This document shows positions 14,414 to 21,735 of a stretch of DNA of 28,795 nucleotides, one piece after another. Source of the stretch: JAEDES01 sp964470055 (lineage in GTDB: Bacteria; Bacillota_I; Bacilli_A; RF39; UBA660). The stretch covers positions 1-28,795 of the forward strand of contig CAYXZZ010000014.1 in NCBI GenBank assembly GCA_964470055.1, written 5' to 3'. Position 1 is the first letter of the stretch; the number at the start of each line of letters is the position of its first letter. Position numbers and translations under genes: made by a program. The notes below the pieces were generated by a model. It saw nothing but the letters and a program-made list of their open reading frames with translations. It was not told the DNA's origin and ran no database searches.

Positions 14414-16357
14414 TTTCAATAATTCTGCTTTATTTAATTTAGAATAGTTTTTTATTCCTTTATCCTTAGCAATTTCTCTTAATTTAGTAACTGACATATT
14501 CTCAAAATTCTCTTCATCCTCTTCAGGCATTTTTTTATGTTCTACTAAATAATCAATTTGTTCTTTAGTTAAAGTCTCATATTCTAATAATGCCTCGGCA
14601 ATTAACTTTAACAAGTCTTCATTCTTCTTAATAATTTCAGTTGCTTTTTTATGACAATTATTTATGATTTTTCTCATTTCCATATCAATTTCATTCGCAA
14701 CTTCATTAGAGAAATGTTGACTCTTATTATAGTCACGACCTAAGAATACGCTTCCTGCTTGTTGTTCAAACTGAAGTGGTCCTAAATCACTCATTCCATA
14801 TTCAGTAACCATTGCTCTAGCAATTTTAGTTGCTTTTTCAAAGTCATTGTGTGCTCCAGTTGTAATTTCTCCAAAAACAACTTCTTCAGCTGCTCTACCA
14901 CCAAGTAAACCAGTAATCTGTTCTAATAAATCAGTCTTAGTAGAACATAATTTTTCTTCACTTGGAACCATCATATTATATCCACCTGCTGTTCCTCTCG
15001 GAATAATTGTAACCTTTTGTACAACATTAGCATGTGATAACTTCAATCCAATAACGGCATGACCTGCCTCATGATAAGCAACTAACTTACGATCATTTTC
15101 ACTATATTTATGAGAAGTTTTTGCAGGACCCATAAGTACTCTATCAGTAGCCTCATCAACTTCACTCATTGTAATTTCTGTCTTATTGCGTCTAACTGCA
15201 AGTAGTGCTGCTTCATTAAGTAAATTTTCAAGATCGGCTCCACTAAATCCAGGAGTTCTCTTAGCTAAGTTTTCCAAAGTAACACCTTCAGCTAAAGTCT
15301 TATTTCTCGCATGAACCGCTAAAATCTCTTCACGGCCTTTAACATCAGGTAAATTAACAGTTACTTGTCTATCAAAACGACCAGGTCTTAATAATGCAGG
15401 ATCTAATACATCAGGACGGTTAGTAGCCGCTATAATGATAATTCCTTCATTAGCACCAAATCCATCCATTTCAGTTAACAATTGGTTAAGTGTTTGTTCA
15501 CGTTCATCATGACCTCCACCTAATCCAGTACCTCTTTGACGTCCTACGGCATCAATTTCATCAATAAATATTAAACATGGAGCATTTCTCTTTGCTTGTT
15601 GGAACATATCTCTTACACGAGAAGCACCAACACCTACAAATAATTCTACAAAGTCAGATCCACTAATAAAGTAAAAAGGAACATCTGCTTCCCCAGCAAC
15701 TGCTTTAGCAAGCAAAGTCTTTCCTGTTCCAGGAGGACCAACTAATAATACTCCTTTTGGAATTCTAGCACCAAGTTTTTGAAACTTCTTAGGGTCTTTT
15801 AAGAAATCAATTAATTCTTTAACTTCTTCTTTTTCCTCTTTCAAACCAGCAACATCCTTAAATGTCACTTTATTACTATCACTACTTAATCTTGCTCTAC
15901 TCTTACCAAAATCCATAGAACTCTTATTACCTGCCATTTGCTTATTTAAAAACCAAACAATAACAAGAATTGCTATAAAAATTGGCACAACCTGTACTAC
16001 AATCATCAACCAAGATGAACCAGTAGGATCAGCCTCTGTTTCTAACTTAAAATCTTGATGGTCACTAGCCTCTACAATTTTCTTCATTACCTCATCACTT
16101 AAAGGTAATCTTGCATTAAACTTTTCACCATCTTCATAATCTTTTAATACACCAACAACTTCATAAGTATAACCACCAGTGTTGGCCGTAATTTCCATCT
16201 CTTTAATTTGTCCGCCATCAAGTTCTTCAATAAACTCATCATAAGTCAACGTATAAACTTTCTGACTTGAAACATTAAAGACATAAAACATTCCTAGCAT
16301 AAATAATGCTATAAATAGATAAGGCAACAAACCTCTTTTAACAGTCTTTTTATCCAC
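14399..16357 (-). CDS. ftsH: ATP-dependent zinc metalloprotease FtsH with a Rho_N/SAP-like C-terminal tail
   Basis: A 652-residue membrane AAA+ protease. Two membrane helices (about residues 10-28 and 115-137) flank an extracytoplasmic domain. The AAA domain has Walker A GPPGTGKT (207-214), Walker B LIFIDE (262-267) and the second region of homology ATNRPDVLDPALLRPGRFDR. The zinc site HEAGH is at 429-433, with a likely third ligand Asp near 505. After the helical protease domain comes an acidic linker (about 610-620) and a final 32 residues, TKLREIAKDKGIKNYSKLNK and so on, that look like a Rho_N/SAP-type helix-extended-helix motif, unusual for FtsH. The start is GTG 16355-16357 with AGGAGG eight bases upstream. 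It follows tilS by 12 bases; hpt, usual between them, is missing. Confidence 0.96.
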   Translation of the reverse strand: MDKKTVKRGLLPYLFIALFMLGMFYVFNVSSQKVYTLTYDEFIEELDGGQIKEMEITANTGGYTYEVVGVLKDYEDGEKFNARLPLSDEVMKKIVEASDHQDFKLETEADPTGSSWLMIVVQVVPIFIAILVIVWFLNKQMAGNKSSMDFGKSRARLSSDSNKVTFKDVAGLKEEKEEVKELIDFLKDPKKFQKLGARIPKGVLLVGPPGTGKTLLAKAVAGEADVPFYFISGSDFVELFVGVGASRVRDMFQQAKRNAPCLIFIDEIDAVGRQRGTGLGGGHDEREQTLNQLLTEMDGFGANEGIIIIAATNRPDVLDPALLRPGRFDRQVTVNLPDVKGREEILAVHARNKTLAEGVTLENLAKRTPGFSGADLENLLNEAALLAVRRNKTEITMSEVDEATDRVLMGPAKTSHKYSENDRKLVAYHEAGHAVIGLKLSHANVVQKVTIIPRGTAGGYNMMVPSEEKLCSTKTDLLEQITGLLGGRAAEEVVFGEITTGAHNDFEKATKIARAMVTEYGMSDLGPLQFEQQAGSVFLGRDYNKSQHFSNEVANEIDMEMRKIINNCHKKATEIIKKNEDLLKLIAEALLEYETLTKEQIDYLVEHKKMPEEDEENFENMSVTKLREIAKDKGIKNYSKLNKAELLKELDK

Positions 16358-16369
16358 TTAATTTCCTCC

Positions 16370-17683
16370 TTAACTGTACTTCAATACAATATCATAACTA
16401 TCTATTTTCTTCTTATCGTACACTGACTTCTTAATTCCCGGAATCCAAACTATCTTCCCCTTAGAGTCGACAACTATTGGCCAAGAATCACGATTATCTA
16501 TTCTAATCTTTTTATCAATAAAAATATCCTTAACCTTTTTAGAGCCATCTAATCCTTTTACCATCATCTTATCACCTATTCTTCTAGTACGAACAATTAA
16601 TGGTAACGTAATTTCTTCACTATTAAGTCTGCAAATATTATTACTATTATCCATAACATCATCTATACTTTCAATAATATGATTATCTGGTAGTAAAACA
16701 TAATCATTAAACTCTATTTCATAGCTAGTTATTTCTAATGTCTCACGTTTTAATTCTAACATATTATAACTCTTATTAGCAACAACCTCATTAGGCAAAT
16801 TTACAAAACTATTCGCTCTATTACTGTAAATTAGATTAAATATCAAATCAATATGCTTATCATTAACCAAAATTAGATCATCTTGATAAAATTCACTAAG
16901 TAAATAATATAATATTTCTCTTTGAATAAATTCATCTTCACTAACAAATTTATCTAATCTAATTGAATTACCCTCTAAACATCTATCCAAGGCTTTATCT
17001 CTTTCTTTATCAATAAATCTACTAGCAGAATCTAACTCTTGACTAAATTTTAAAAATTTATGGTGAACATTACTGTCTTCTTCCTTCAAAAAAGGAATTA
17101 CATATTTCCTATAACGATTTCGTGTATATCTATCCTTATCATTAGAACTATCAACAAAATACTTAACATCATTCTCTATATCATATGTCTCTAATTCTTG
17201 TTTAGTATAATGAATAAGTGGTCTAACAATTTGATAACCATCCATCTGAACAACTTTTTTAAAACCACTATAGCCACTCAAATTAGAACCTCTAACTAAT
17301 CGCATTAAAACTGTTTCAACTAAATCATCACCATGATGTGCAGTCATTAAATAATTAGCATCATACTTATGAATCAATGACTCAAAAAAATTATATCGAA
17401 TATTTCTAGCCTCATTATGAAAATTATCATCACCATACTCTTCAATAATCATACTCTCAAATAGCAAACCATTATCATCACAATATTTTTTCATATACTG
17501 TGCTTCCTGAAAACTTTCTTCTCGAACATTATGATTTACATGAGCAACAATTAAAGACAACTCATACTTATCTCTAACTTTTAACAGCATATCTACTAAA
17601 GCCATAGAATCAGGCCCACTAGAACAACCAATAACAATAGTATCTTTCAATTTAAATTTGAAATTATCTTCTATATTAATCAT
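16370..17683 (-). CDS. tilS: tRNA(Ile)-lysidine synthase
   Basis: A 437-residue enzyme that attaches lysine to C34 of tRNA-Ile(CAU) with ATP, so that it reads AUA. The PP-loop motif is CSSGPDSMAL (about residues 20-29, a variant of SGGxDS). Also seen are AHVNHNVREES, YLMTAHHGDDLVETVLMRLVRGS (about 120-142) and the C-terminal domain ending LPLIVRTRRIGDKM and so on. The start is ATG 17681-17683 (MINIEDN) with AGGAGG four bases upstream; an in-frame extension to 17710 has no ribosome site. It leads tilS-ftsH. The IS3 element ends about 57 bases upstream and may supply part of the promoter. Confidence 0.95.
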   Translation of the reverse strand: MINIEDNFKFKLKDTIVIGCSSGPDSMALVDMLLKVRDKYELSLIVAHVNHNVREESFQEAQYMKKYCDDNGLLFESMIIEEYGDDNFHNEARNIRYNFFESLIHKYDANYLMTAHHGDDLVETVLMRLVRGSNLSGYSGFKKVVQMDGYQIVRPLIHYTKQELETYDIENDVKYFVDSSNDKDRYTRNRYRKYVIPFLKEEDSNVHHKFLKFSQELDSASRFIDKERDKALDRCLEGNSIRLDKFVSEDEFIQREILYYLLSEFYQDDLILVNDKHIDLIFNLIYSNRANSFVNLPNEVVANKSYNMLELKRETLEITSYEIEFNDYVLLPDNHIIESIDDVMDNSNNICRLNSEEITLPLIVRTRRIGDKMMVKGLDGSKKVKDIFIDKKIRIDNRDSWPIVVDSKGKIVWIPGIKKSVYDKKKIDSYDIVLKYS

Positions 17684-17712
17684 AAATCCTCCTTTACTTA
17701 GAGCCATCAAAT

Positions 17713-17741
17713 ATTATAACACAAACAACAAAATAAAAGTA
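17713..17741 (-). promoter_or_regulatory. promoter of tilS, possibly hybrid with the IS edge
   Basis: -10 TATAAT (17713-17718) lies 17 bases from TACTTT (17736-17741). The outer end of the -35 hexamer falls on the proposed left end of the IS element (17740), so insertion may have changed the promoter. Confidence 0.4.
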
Positions 17742-17792
17742 GACCACATTCTTTAAAATGAACCCTTTGTCAAGGACTAAATAAAATGATGA

Positions 17793-18746
17793 TTAAGCAG
17801 TCAATAATGACAATAGATGATTCCTGTATTTTACAGGAGTCATTTTTTGTAGATTCCATTGATATCTATAATTATTATAATATTCTATATAATCTTTAAT
17901 TTCTTTACACACATCAGAAAAGTTAAAACAAGTATCTAAATTTAATTTGTCCTTCATATGTCCAAAATATGATTCTTGTGGTGCGTTATCCCAACAATTT
18001 CCTCTTCTAGACATTGATTGTTGAATATTATATTTCTTTAATAATGCGTGAAATTTAGGGCTTGTATAATGTACTCCTTGATCAGAGTGTACAATTACAT
18101 TTTCAGATAAAATAATATTTCTTTTTCGATGTAATTTTTTAATAGTTTCTAAGGAAATATCTAACTGCATATTTTCACTTAAATGATAAGCAAGTATTTC
18201 ATTTTTCTCTGCATCTTTGATTGTAGAAAGATAACATTTTTGATTATTTCCATAAAACAAATATGTTATATCTGTAAGTAAAACATTATATGGAATTCCA
18301 GTTTTGAAATTTCTGTTAATTAAATTTTCACATACGGTATCTTCTTTAGTTGCTTTCATCATTCTTCTATATGGATTTGCTTGTCTTATTGGACATTTTA
18401 ATCCATATTTTTTCATTAATCGCCTTATTTTCTTTAAATTAAAATTTGTATTAAATTCATTTTCTAATACCATTTTAATTTGTCTAGCACCTTTTCTACA
18501 TTTTTTGAATTTATATGCTTTTAATATTAATTTGAAATCTTTTACATCTTTATCTTCCTTATTTTTTCTATTTTCATCATGATGAAAATAATTATAATAA
18601 CCAGATTTAGAAACACCTATACATTTACATAAATAAGAAATCATACCTTTTAATTGATATTTATCAACTATGTATTTAATTATTTCAAATTTGATATTGA
18701 TTTGATATCTTTTAAAAGTCCCAGTTCTATCATTTCGTTTTTTTTT
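17793..18746 (-). CDS. IS3-family transposase OrfB (DDE catalytic part), including the frameshift-entry region
   Basis: The catalytic part has a DDE integrase core: first Asp in LLTDITYLF, second in VIVHSDQGVHYTS, and the Glu in RRGNCWDNAPQESYFGHMK. The first ATG in this frame is 18642-18644, giving a 283-residue protein, but the frame is open for 31 further codons upstream without a stop, to a run of nine A followed by C (18737-18746). The extension ends YIVDKYQLKG, as expected for the N-terminal part of OrfB. So the working protein is most likely an OrfAB fusion made by a -1 ribosomal frameshift. No disabling change is seen. Confidence 0.9.
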   Translation of the reverse strand, partial: KKKRNDRTGTFKRYQINIKFEIIKYIVDKYQLKGMISYLCKCIGVSKSGYYNYFHHDENRKNKEDKDVKDFKLILKAYKFKKCRKGARQIKMVLENEFNTNFNLKKIRRLMKKYGLKCPIRQANPYRRMMKATKEDTVCENLINRNFKTGIPYNVLLTDITYLFYGNNQKCYLSTIKDAEKNEILAYHLSENMQLDISLETIKKLHRKRNIILSENVIVHSDQGVHYTSPKFHALLKKYNIQQSMSRRGNCWDNAPQESYFGHMKDKLNLDTCFNFSDVCKEIKDYIEYYNNYRYQWNLQKMTPVKYRNHLLSLLTA

Positions 18747-19117
18747 AATAATTCATTTTCAGCTTCAAGCAATTTAATTTTTGCTTCAGCTCTTTCTAAT
18801 TTTTCTTTATCACTAAGTTCTCTTTTTAATGTAGCACCAGAATTACCAGGACGTGTATCTTTTATTTCTCCAGTTTCTTTATATCTTTTTTTCCATTTAT
18901 AAGCTAGATTAGCAGCTCTGTGTTCACCAATAATATTAGTATCAATACCACATTCATTAAATACTTGTCTAGAAGTTTTGTTGTTTTCTGTCATTTCATA
19001 TACTAATTTCTTTAAAAAATCTTCAGTATAAGAAATATAATGATTGTTTACTAATTTAATGTATGGATTTTTGCTAAGTTCTTTTACTTGTTTATCTGTT
19101 AAATTTGTTTTAGACAT
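18680..19117 (-). CDS. IS3-family transposase OrfA (helix-turn-helix DNA-binding part)
   Basis: About 145 residues. The middle region (EMTENNKTSRQVFNECGID, then LAYKWKKRYKETGEI) is a helix-turn-helix of the type that recognises IS ends, followed by a leucine-rich coiled coil (about residues 103-128: LERAEAKIKLLEAENELLKK) that would multimerise the protein. The start is ATG 19115-19117, nine bases after AAGGA; ATG 19124-19126 is too close to that site. The coding sequence of the coiled coil ends in the A9C slippery run. Confidence 0.9.
   Translation of the reverse strand: MSKTNLTDKQVKELSKNPYIKLVNNHYISYTEDFLKKLVYEMTENNKTSRQVFNECGIDTNIIGEHRAANLAYKWKKRYKETGEIKDTRPGNSGATLKRELSDKEKLERAEAKIKLLEAENELLKKNEMIELGLLKDIKSISNLK
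18737..18746 (-). promoter_or_regulatory. -1 frameshift slippery site of the IS3 element
   Basis: Minus strand A9C, read as TTA AAA AAA AAC in orfA. A shift of -1 gives AAA AAA AAA CGA, the orfB frame, open from here to 17793. Slippery A-runs are the rule in IS3-family elements. Confidence 0.75.
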
Positions 19118-19244
19118 ATAAATCATTCCTTTCTTTAATTATAACATTAAGACATATAAAAAACCTATAAGATTTAATCTTCTTTTTTCAGAAGTCCACC
19201 TTATAGGTTACATTTTACTTTTTATGTGTCCACTTTTTACTTTA

Positions 19245-19550
19245 TTATTTTTCTGGTATTTTAATAATAAATTCTCCATCTTTCGAATATAAATATTTTT
19301 CTCTAGCATACCGAGCCACATAATCAGGATCTTGTAACTTATCAGCATCTAACTGTAAAGCCTTTTCTTCTGCTTGTAATTCGGCTAATTTCTGTTCAAG
19401 TTCCTGTTTTTCCTTATACTTATCAAATATCTCTACCCAATATTTTCCAATTGTAAAAATCATAGTAATAATAATAGCAATAGAACCTACTCCTAGTAAT
19501 AACATTCTCCGATTTCTCATCTTCTTACTATTTTTTTTTCTATTTGCCAC
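19245..19550 (-). CDS. divIC: septum formation initiator, DivIC/FtsL-type
   Basis: A small bitopic division protein, about 101 residues. A basic N terminus (ANRKKNSKKMRNRR) is followed by one membrane helix (about residues 16-34). A coiled coil follows (KYKEKQELEQKLAELQAEEKAL), and then the family signature LQDPDYVARYAREKYLYSKDGEFIIKI. DivIC binds FtsL and DivIB at the septum. Position after yabP-yabQ is the same as in B. subtilis. Several GTG codons could start it (19559, 19553, 19550). I choose the one at 19548-19550 because AGGTGA is five bases upstream. Its own promoter precedes it. Confidence 0.9.
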   Translation of the reverse strand: MANRKKNSKKMRNRRMLLLGVGSIAIIITMIFTIGKYWVEIFDKYKEKQELEQKLAELQAEEKALQLDADKLQDPDYVARYAREKYLYSKDGEFIIKIPEK

Positions 19551-19576
19551 CACTATCACCTACCTTTTCACCTTAT

Positions 19577-19606
19577 AGTATACAACTACTAAAAAGATAG
19601 ATTCAA
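19577..19606 (-). promoter_or_regulatory. promoter of divIC
   Basis: -35 TTGAAT (19601-19606) and -10 TATACT (19577-19582), spacing 18, located just after the yabQ terminator, separating divIC from the sporulation genes. Confidence 0.55.
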
Positions 19607-19616
19607 TAAATAAAAC

Positions 19617-19636
19617 AAAAAAAGTCAATACTTGAC
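19617..19636 (-). terminator. intrinsic terminator of yabP-yabQ
   Basis: GTCAA and TTGAC form a five-base stem with a three-base loop (19624-19636) followed by seven T, right after the yabQ stop. Short but with a good T-run. Confidence 0.55.
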
Positions 19637-19637
19637 A

Positions 19638-19913
19638 CTATTTTTTTAAAATCTTGTCCAATATAACATTTCCGATATACCAACCAACTAATAATAAAAT
19701 TAAAAAATAAATATGTAAAATTCCATTATTAATATATTTAATTCCTAAAAAATACAATAAACTCACATCAAGCAAAAACAAAAAATTACCTAAGATTTGA
19801 ATATGCTTTTTAGTAAAAAACAACACTTTATAATTAAATCTAACCAATCCACTAAATATAAGTCCAAATACAAAAGAATATCCAAATGATAATAGTTGAA
19901 TCTTTAAATTCAT
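19638..19913 (-). CDS. yabQ: spore cortex biosynthesis protein YabQ
   Basis: A 91-residue integral membrane protein with about three hydrophobic helices (residues 5-25, 40-58, 68-84). Identification rests on length, topology (FGYSFVFGLIFSGLVRFNY at the N terminus) and position between yabP and divIC, as in B. subtilis, where YabQ is needed for the spore cortex and is made in the mother cell. It is shorter than Bacillus YabQ (about 210 residues) but similar to clostridial members. Its ATG shares a base with the yabP TAA, so it is translationally coupled. Confidence 0.85.
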   Translation of the reverse strand: MNLKIQLLSFGYSFVFGLIFSGLVRFNYKVLFFTKKHIQILGNFLFLLDVSLLYFLGIKYINNGILHIYFLILLLVGWYIGNVILDKILKK

Positions 19914-20203
19914 TATTTAAACAACCTACTAAAAATGCTATCTTCTTTATTTTTTGTATTATCTTCTGCATAACTAATACTATTAATAGTCCCTTTTATA
20001 GTTACATGTCCCTGCAATGTATCAAGTTTTACAAGTTCTAAATCACTACCTTTAATAATCATATAACCCATAATAGTCTCTAAAATAAACTGACTACTAT
20101 CAAAGTTATCTATCTTTTTTACACCTGTAATAACTAAATTTTTTCTTTCAAATAAACTTATACCATGATTATAACTATTTAAACTGCTATCTTGTTTCTC
20201 CAT
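19913..20203 (-). CDS. yabP: sporulation protein YabP
   Basis: A 96-residue member of the YabP/YqfC family. The conserved core is SLFERKNLVITGVKKIDNFDSSQFILETIMGYMIIKGSDLELVKLDTLQG (about residues 16-65), followed by VTIKGTINSISY. In B. subtilis yabP and yabQ form a sigma-E-controlled pair; YabP function is not well defined. The ribosome site AGGAGG is strong. A possible sigma-E-type promoter is upstream, between the spoVG terminator and this gene. Confidence 0.92.
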   Translation of the reverse strand: MEKQDSSLNSYNHGISLFERKNLVITGVKKIDNFDSSQFILETIMGYMIIKGSDLELVKLDTLQGHVTIKGTINSISYAEDNTKNKEDSIFSRLFK

Positions 20204-20221
20204 ACATATTCCTCCTAATTA

Positions 20222-20249
20222 AGAATATGCACAAAATAAAATAAATAGT
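20222..20249 (-). promoter_or_regulatory. possible sigma-E-type promoter of yabP-yabQ
   Basis: CATATTCT (20222-20229) fits the sigma-E -10 pattern CATAnnnT and ACTATTT (20243-20249) lies 13 bases upstream, partly matching the ATATT-type -35. No sigma-A box of comparable quality is seen. Tentative. Confidence 0.3.
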
Positions 20250-20251
20250 AC

Positions 20252-20277
20252 AAAAAAAAGAAGCAGGAGCCTCTTAT
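20252..20277 (-). terminator. intrinsic terminator of spoVG
   Basis: AAGAGG and CTGCTT form an imperfect stem, followed by eight T (20252-20259). It begins at the spoVG stop codon (20274-20276), so the stop is in the hairpin. Confidence 0.5.
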
Positions 20278-20549
20278 TCTTCTTCTGTCGCTTCAGGAGC
20301 GTTTTCATACGCTTCTAAAATTGCTTCTTCAAACATTGCGCGAACTTCAGGGTTAATTGGATGAGCGATATCACGGTATCCACCTGTAGCTGTCTTTCGG
20401 CTAGGCATTGCTATAAATAGACCATTGTCTCCCTCAATAATACGAATATCATGTACTGCAAAGCTATCATCAAGTAATACTGATGCAATTCCCTTCATAC
20501 GAGAACCTTCTTTTTCAATTTTACGTACATTAACTGATGTAATTTTCAT
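20274..20549 (-). CDS. spoVG: SpoVG, site-specific nucleic-acid-binding regulator
   Basis: 91 residues, the standard length. The protein begins MKITSVNVRKIEKEGSRMKGIASVLLDDSFAVHDIRIIEG, and the core FIAMPSRKTATGGYRDIAHPINPEVR is almost invariant in the family. SpoVG binds RNA and DNA, affects septation in sporulating Bacillus, and controls virulence or metabolism elsewhere. It is present in non-spore-formers too, so alone it does not prove sporulation. It has its own promoter. Confidence 0.98.
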   Translation of the reverse strand: MKITSVNVRKIEKEGSRMKGIASVLLDDSFAVHDIRIIEGDNGLFIAMPSRKTATGGYRDIAHPINPEVRAMFEEAILEAYENAPEATEEE

Positions 20550-20592
20550 GAAAATATTCCTCCCTCTTAAAGCGTAACCACTTTATAAGTAC

Positions 20593-20621
20593 ATTTTATA
20601 ATAATATTATTGAAATTGCAA
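20593..20621 (-). promoter_or_regulatory. promoter of spoVG
   Basis: -35 TTGCAA (20616-20621) and -10 TAAAAT (20593-20598), spacing 17. It looks like a vegetative sigma-A promoter, unlike the sigma-H promoter of Bacillus spoVG. The AT-rich context makes the exact boxes uncertain. Confidence 0.45.
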
Positions 20622-20659
20622 CAATTTTATTTTATAAACCCCCCTTAAAAAATCAACGT

Positions 20660-20872
20660 CTAATCAACTATCTTTAAATTTGAAATCAAAACATCATTAT
20701 AACTATATGATCTAGTCTGTCCATTATCCAAAATAATTACAAAAACTGCTGGATAAACCTTAGTTATAACACCATTAAACTCTTCATTTTGATTTCTCGC
20801 ACCATAAAAAACAAACTTATGTGAAACTCCAACATTATCTGAAACATATTGTTTAACTCTATCTAAAATCAT
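20660..20872 (-). CDS. veg: Veg protein
   Basis: A 70-residue protein. VKQYVSDNVGVSHKFVFYGARNQNEEFNGVI, then the block YPAVFVIILDNGQTRSYSYNDVL, match the Veg family (about 70-90 residues, an SH3-like barrel). In B. subtilis Veg promotes biofilm formation by reducing SinR activity. The ATG overlaps the yabG TGA (ATGA), so here it is probably read on the yabG transcript. The order yabG-veg is the same as in B. subtilis. Confidence 0.95.
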   Translation of the reverse strand: MILDRVKQYVSDNVGVSHKFVFYGARNQNEEFNGVITKVYPAVFVIILDNGQTRSYSYNDVLISNLKIVD

Positions 20873-21651
20873 CTAGGATACCCCACATACATCGTACCAT
20901 TCGTAATAATTCCACCTATTCCATCACTTCCATATTTTGTTTTTTCTAATATTTCAATTACATCAATACTTTTATTCTTATCAGAAAAAGCAAGCGAAGA
21001 TGCAATAATTGCCGGATCAAGAGCATGAATATTAATTCGTTTAGGACTAGATGCAAAATTAGCCCCGGCCTTAATCAACTCCTCATAATTTGATTGACAA
21101 GCCCCAGCAATTATAATTAACTTATCGTGACTTTTCTCATATCTTCTAGCCACTTTAACTGCATCAACAAAATTAGACGTATTTTGATAACTATCTTGCT
21201 CATCACCCCTATTTTTCCTACGAAAATAAGCGTCATGACCAGTAATCACCACAATATCCGGTCTAAATTCAACCAACAAATCAGTAATTTTATCAGAAAT
21301 ATCCACTTCAGGTAATGCTATTCCATTAGCCTTTAAATTCATATTTTTATAAAAAGACATACACCTTTCAAGATATTCACCATCACCATCTATATGAAGA
21401 ATCGTCCCTGGCAAATAAAAATATTGACTCCGATCCAACTTAATATTTCGCAAATTCTTCTCCAAAATTTCCTTATCACTATCATCGTTCATCTTCTCTG
21501 CAAAAGACAAATCAGATACAAAACTATCTGCATATAACCGCAAATCTACTCCTTTTAAATAAACAACATTGTCATCAAAACCAACAATTTTAAATACAAT
21601 ATCATGCTTATGAGACTTTCTAGTAACTAAATCACCAAGTTTAAAGTTCAT
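20869..21651 (-). CDS. yabG: sporulation-specific cysteine protease YabG
   Basis: 260 residues. YabG processes coat proteins late in sporulation. The N-terminal SH3-like part is MNFKLGDLVTRKSHKHDIVF; the protease part has VVITGHDAYFRR (His about 157) and IIAGACQSNYEELI (Cys about 198), then HALDPAIIASSLAFSD and the ending YVGYPR. The GHD and ACQS residues fit the His/Cys pair of the family. The start is ATG 21649-21651, with GGAG about eight bases upstream; the frame runs 12 codons further back without support. This gene and yabP are the best evidence in the window for endospore formation. Confidence 0.94.
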   Translation of the reverse strand: MNFKLGDLVTRKSHKHDIVFKIVGFDDNVVYLKGVDLRLYADSFVSDLSFAEKMNDDSDKEILEKNLRNIKLDRSQYFYLPGTILHIDGDGEYLERCMSFYKNMNLKANGIALPEVDISDKITDLLVEFRPDIVVITGHDAYFRRKNRGDEQDSYQNTSNFVDAVKVARRYEKSHDKLIIIAGACQSNYEELIKAGANFASSPKRINIHALDPAIIASSLAFSDKNKSIDVIEILEKTKYGSDGIGGIITNGTMYVGYPR

Positions 21652-21697
21652 TTCATCATCTCCAATTAAGTATATGAAAAAAACCAAATTTTAATAC

Positions 21698-21730
21698 AAA
21701 AAAATCAACCATTAATTAAAATGATTGATT
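21698..21730 (-). terminator. intrinsic terminator of the acyl-CoA synthetase gene
   Basis: AATCAATCATT (21720-21730) pairs with AATGGTTGATT (21703-21713), eleven base pairs with one G-T, six-base loop, then seven T. Strong. Confidence 0.8.
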
Positions 21731-21735
21731 TGATT

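Larger units (their letters stand above)
17740..19232 (-). mobile_element. insertion sequence, IS3 family, apparently complete
   Basis: The element is about 1.49 kb with orfA and orfB in overlapping frames, both intact. Its ends are imperfect inverted repeats of about 40 bases: the left end reads TAGACCACATTCTTTAAAAT from 17740, and the right end read inward from 19232 gives TGGACACATAAAAAGTAAAA. The block AAAATG-AACC and a final GGACT recur in both. The flanks are AT-rich and no target duplication can be fixed, so the exact ends are uncertain by a few bases. It sits right after the divIC stop and before the tilS promoter, in the same orientation as the neighbours. Nearby transcription from divIC would run into it. 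Confidence 0.85.

Noticed and set aside
18680..19117. orfA and orfB as a broken transposase (pseudogene)
   Set aside because: The break is at an A9C slippery run with an open -1 frame, the normal IS3 arrangement, and all catalytic residues remain.
17735..19240. Target-site duplication of the IS element
   Set aside because: Flanks are AAATAAAAG and CTTTTTACT; short AT-rich matches occur but no convincing duplication of 3-5 bases can be fixed.
20635..20662. Terminator after veg
   Set aside because: AATCAAC appears twice but as a direct repeat; there is no hairpin followed by a T-run.
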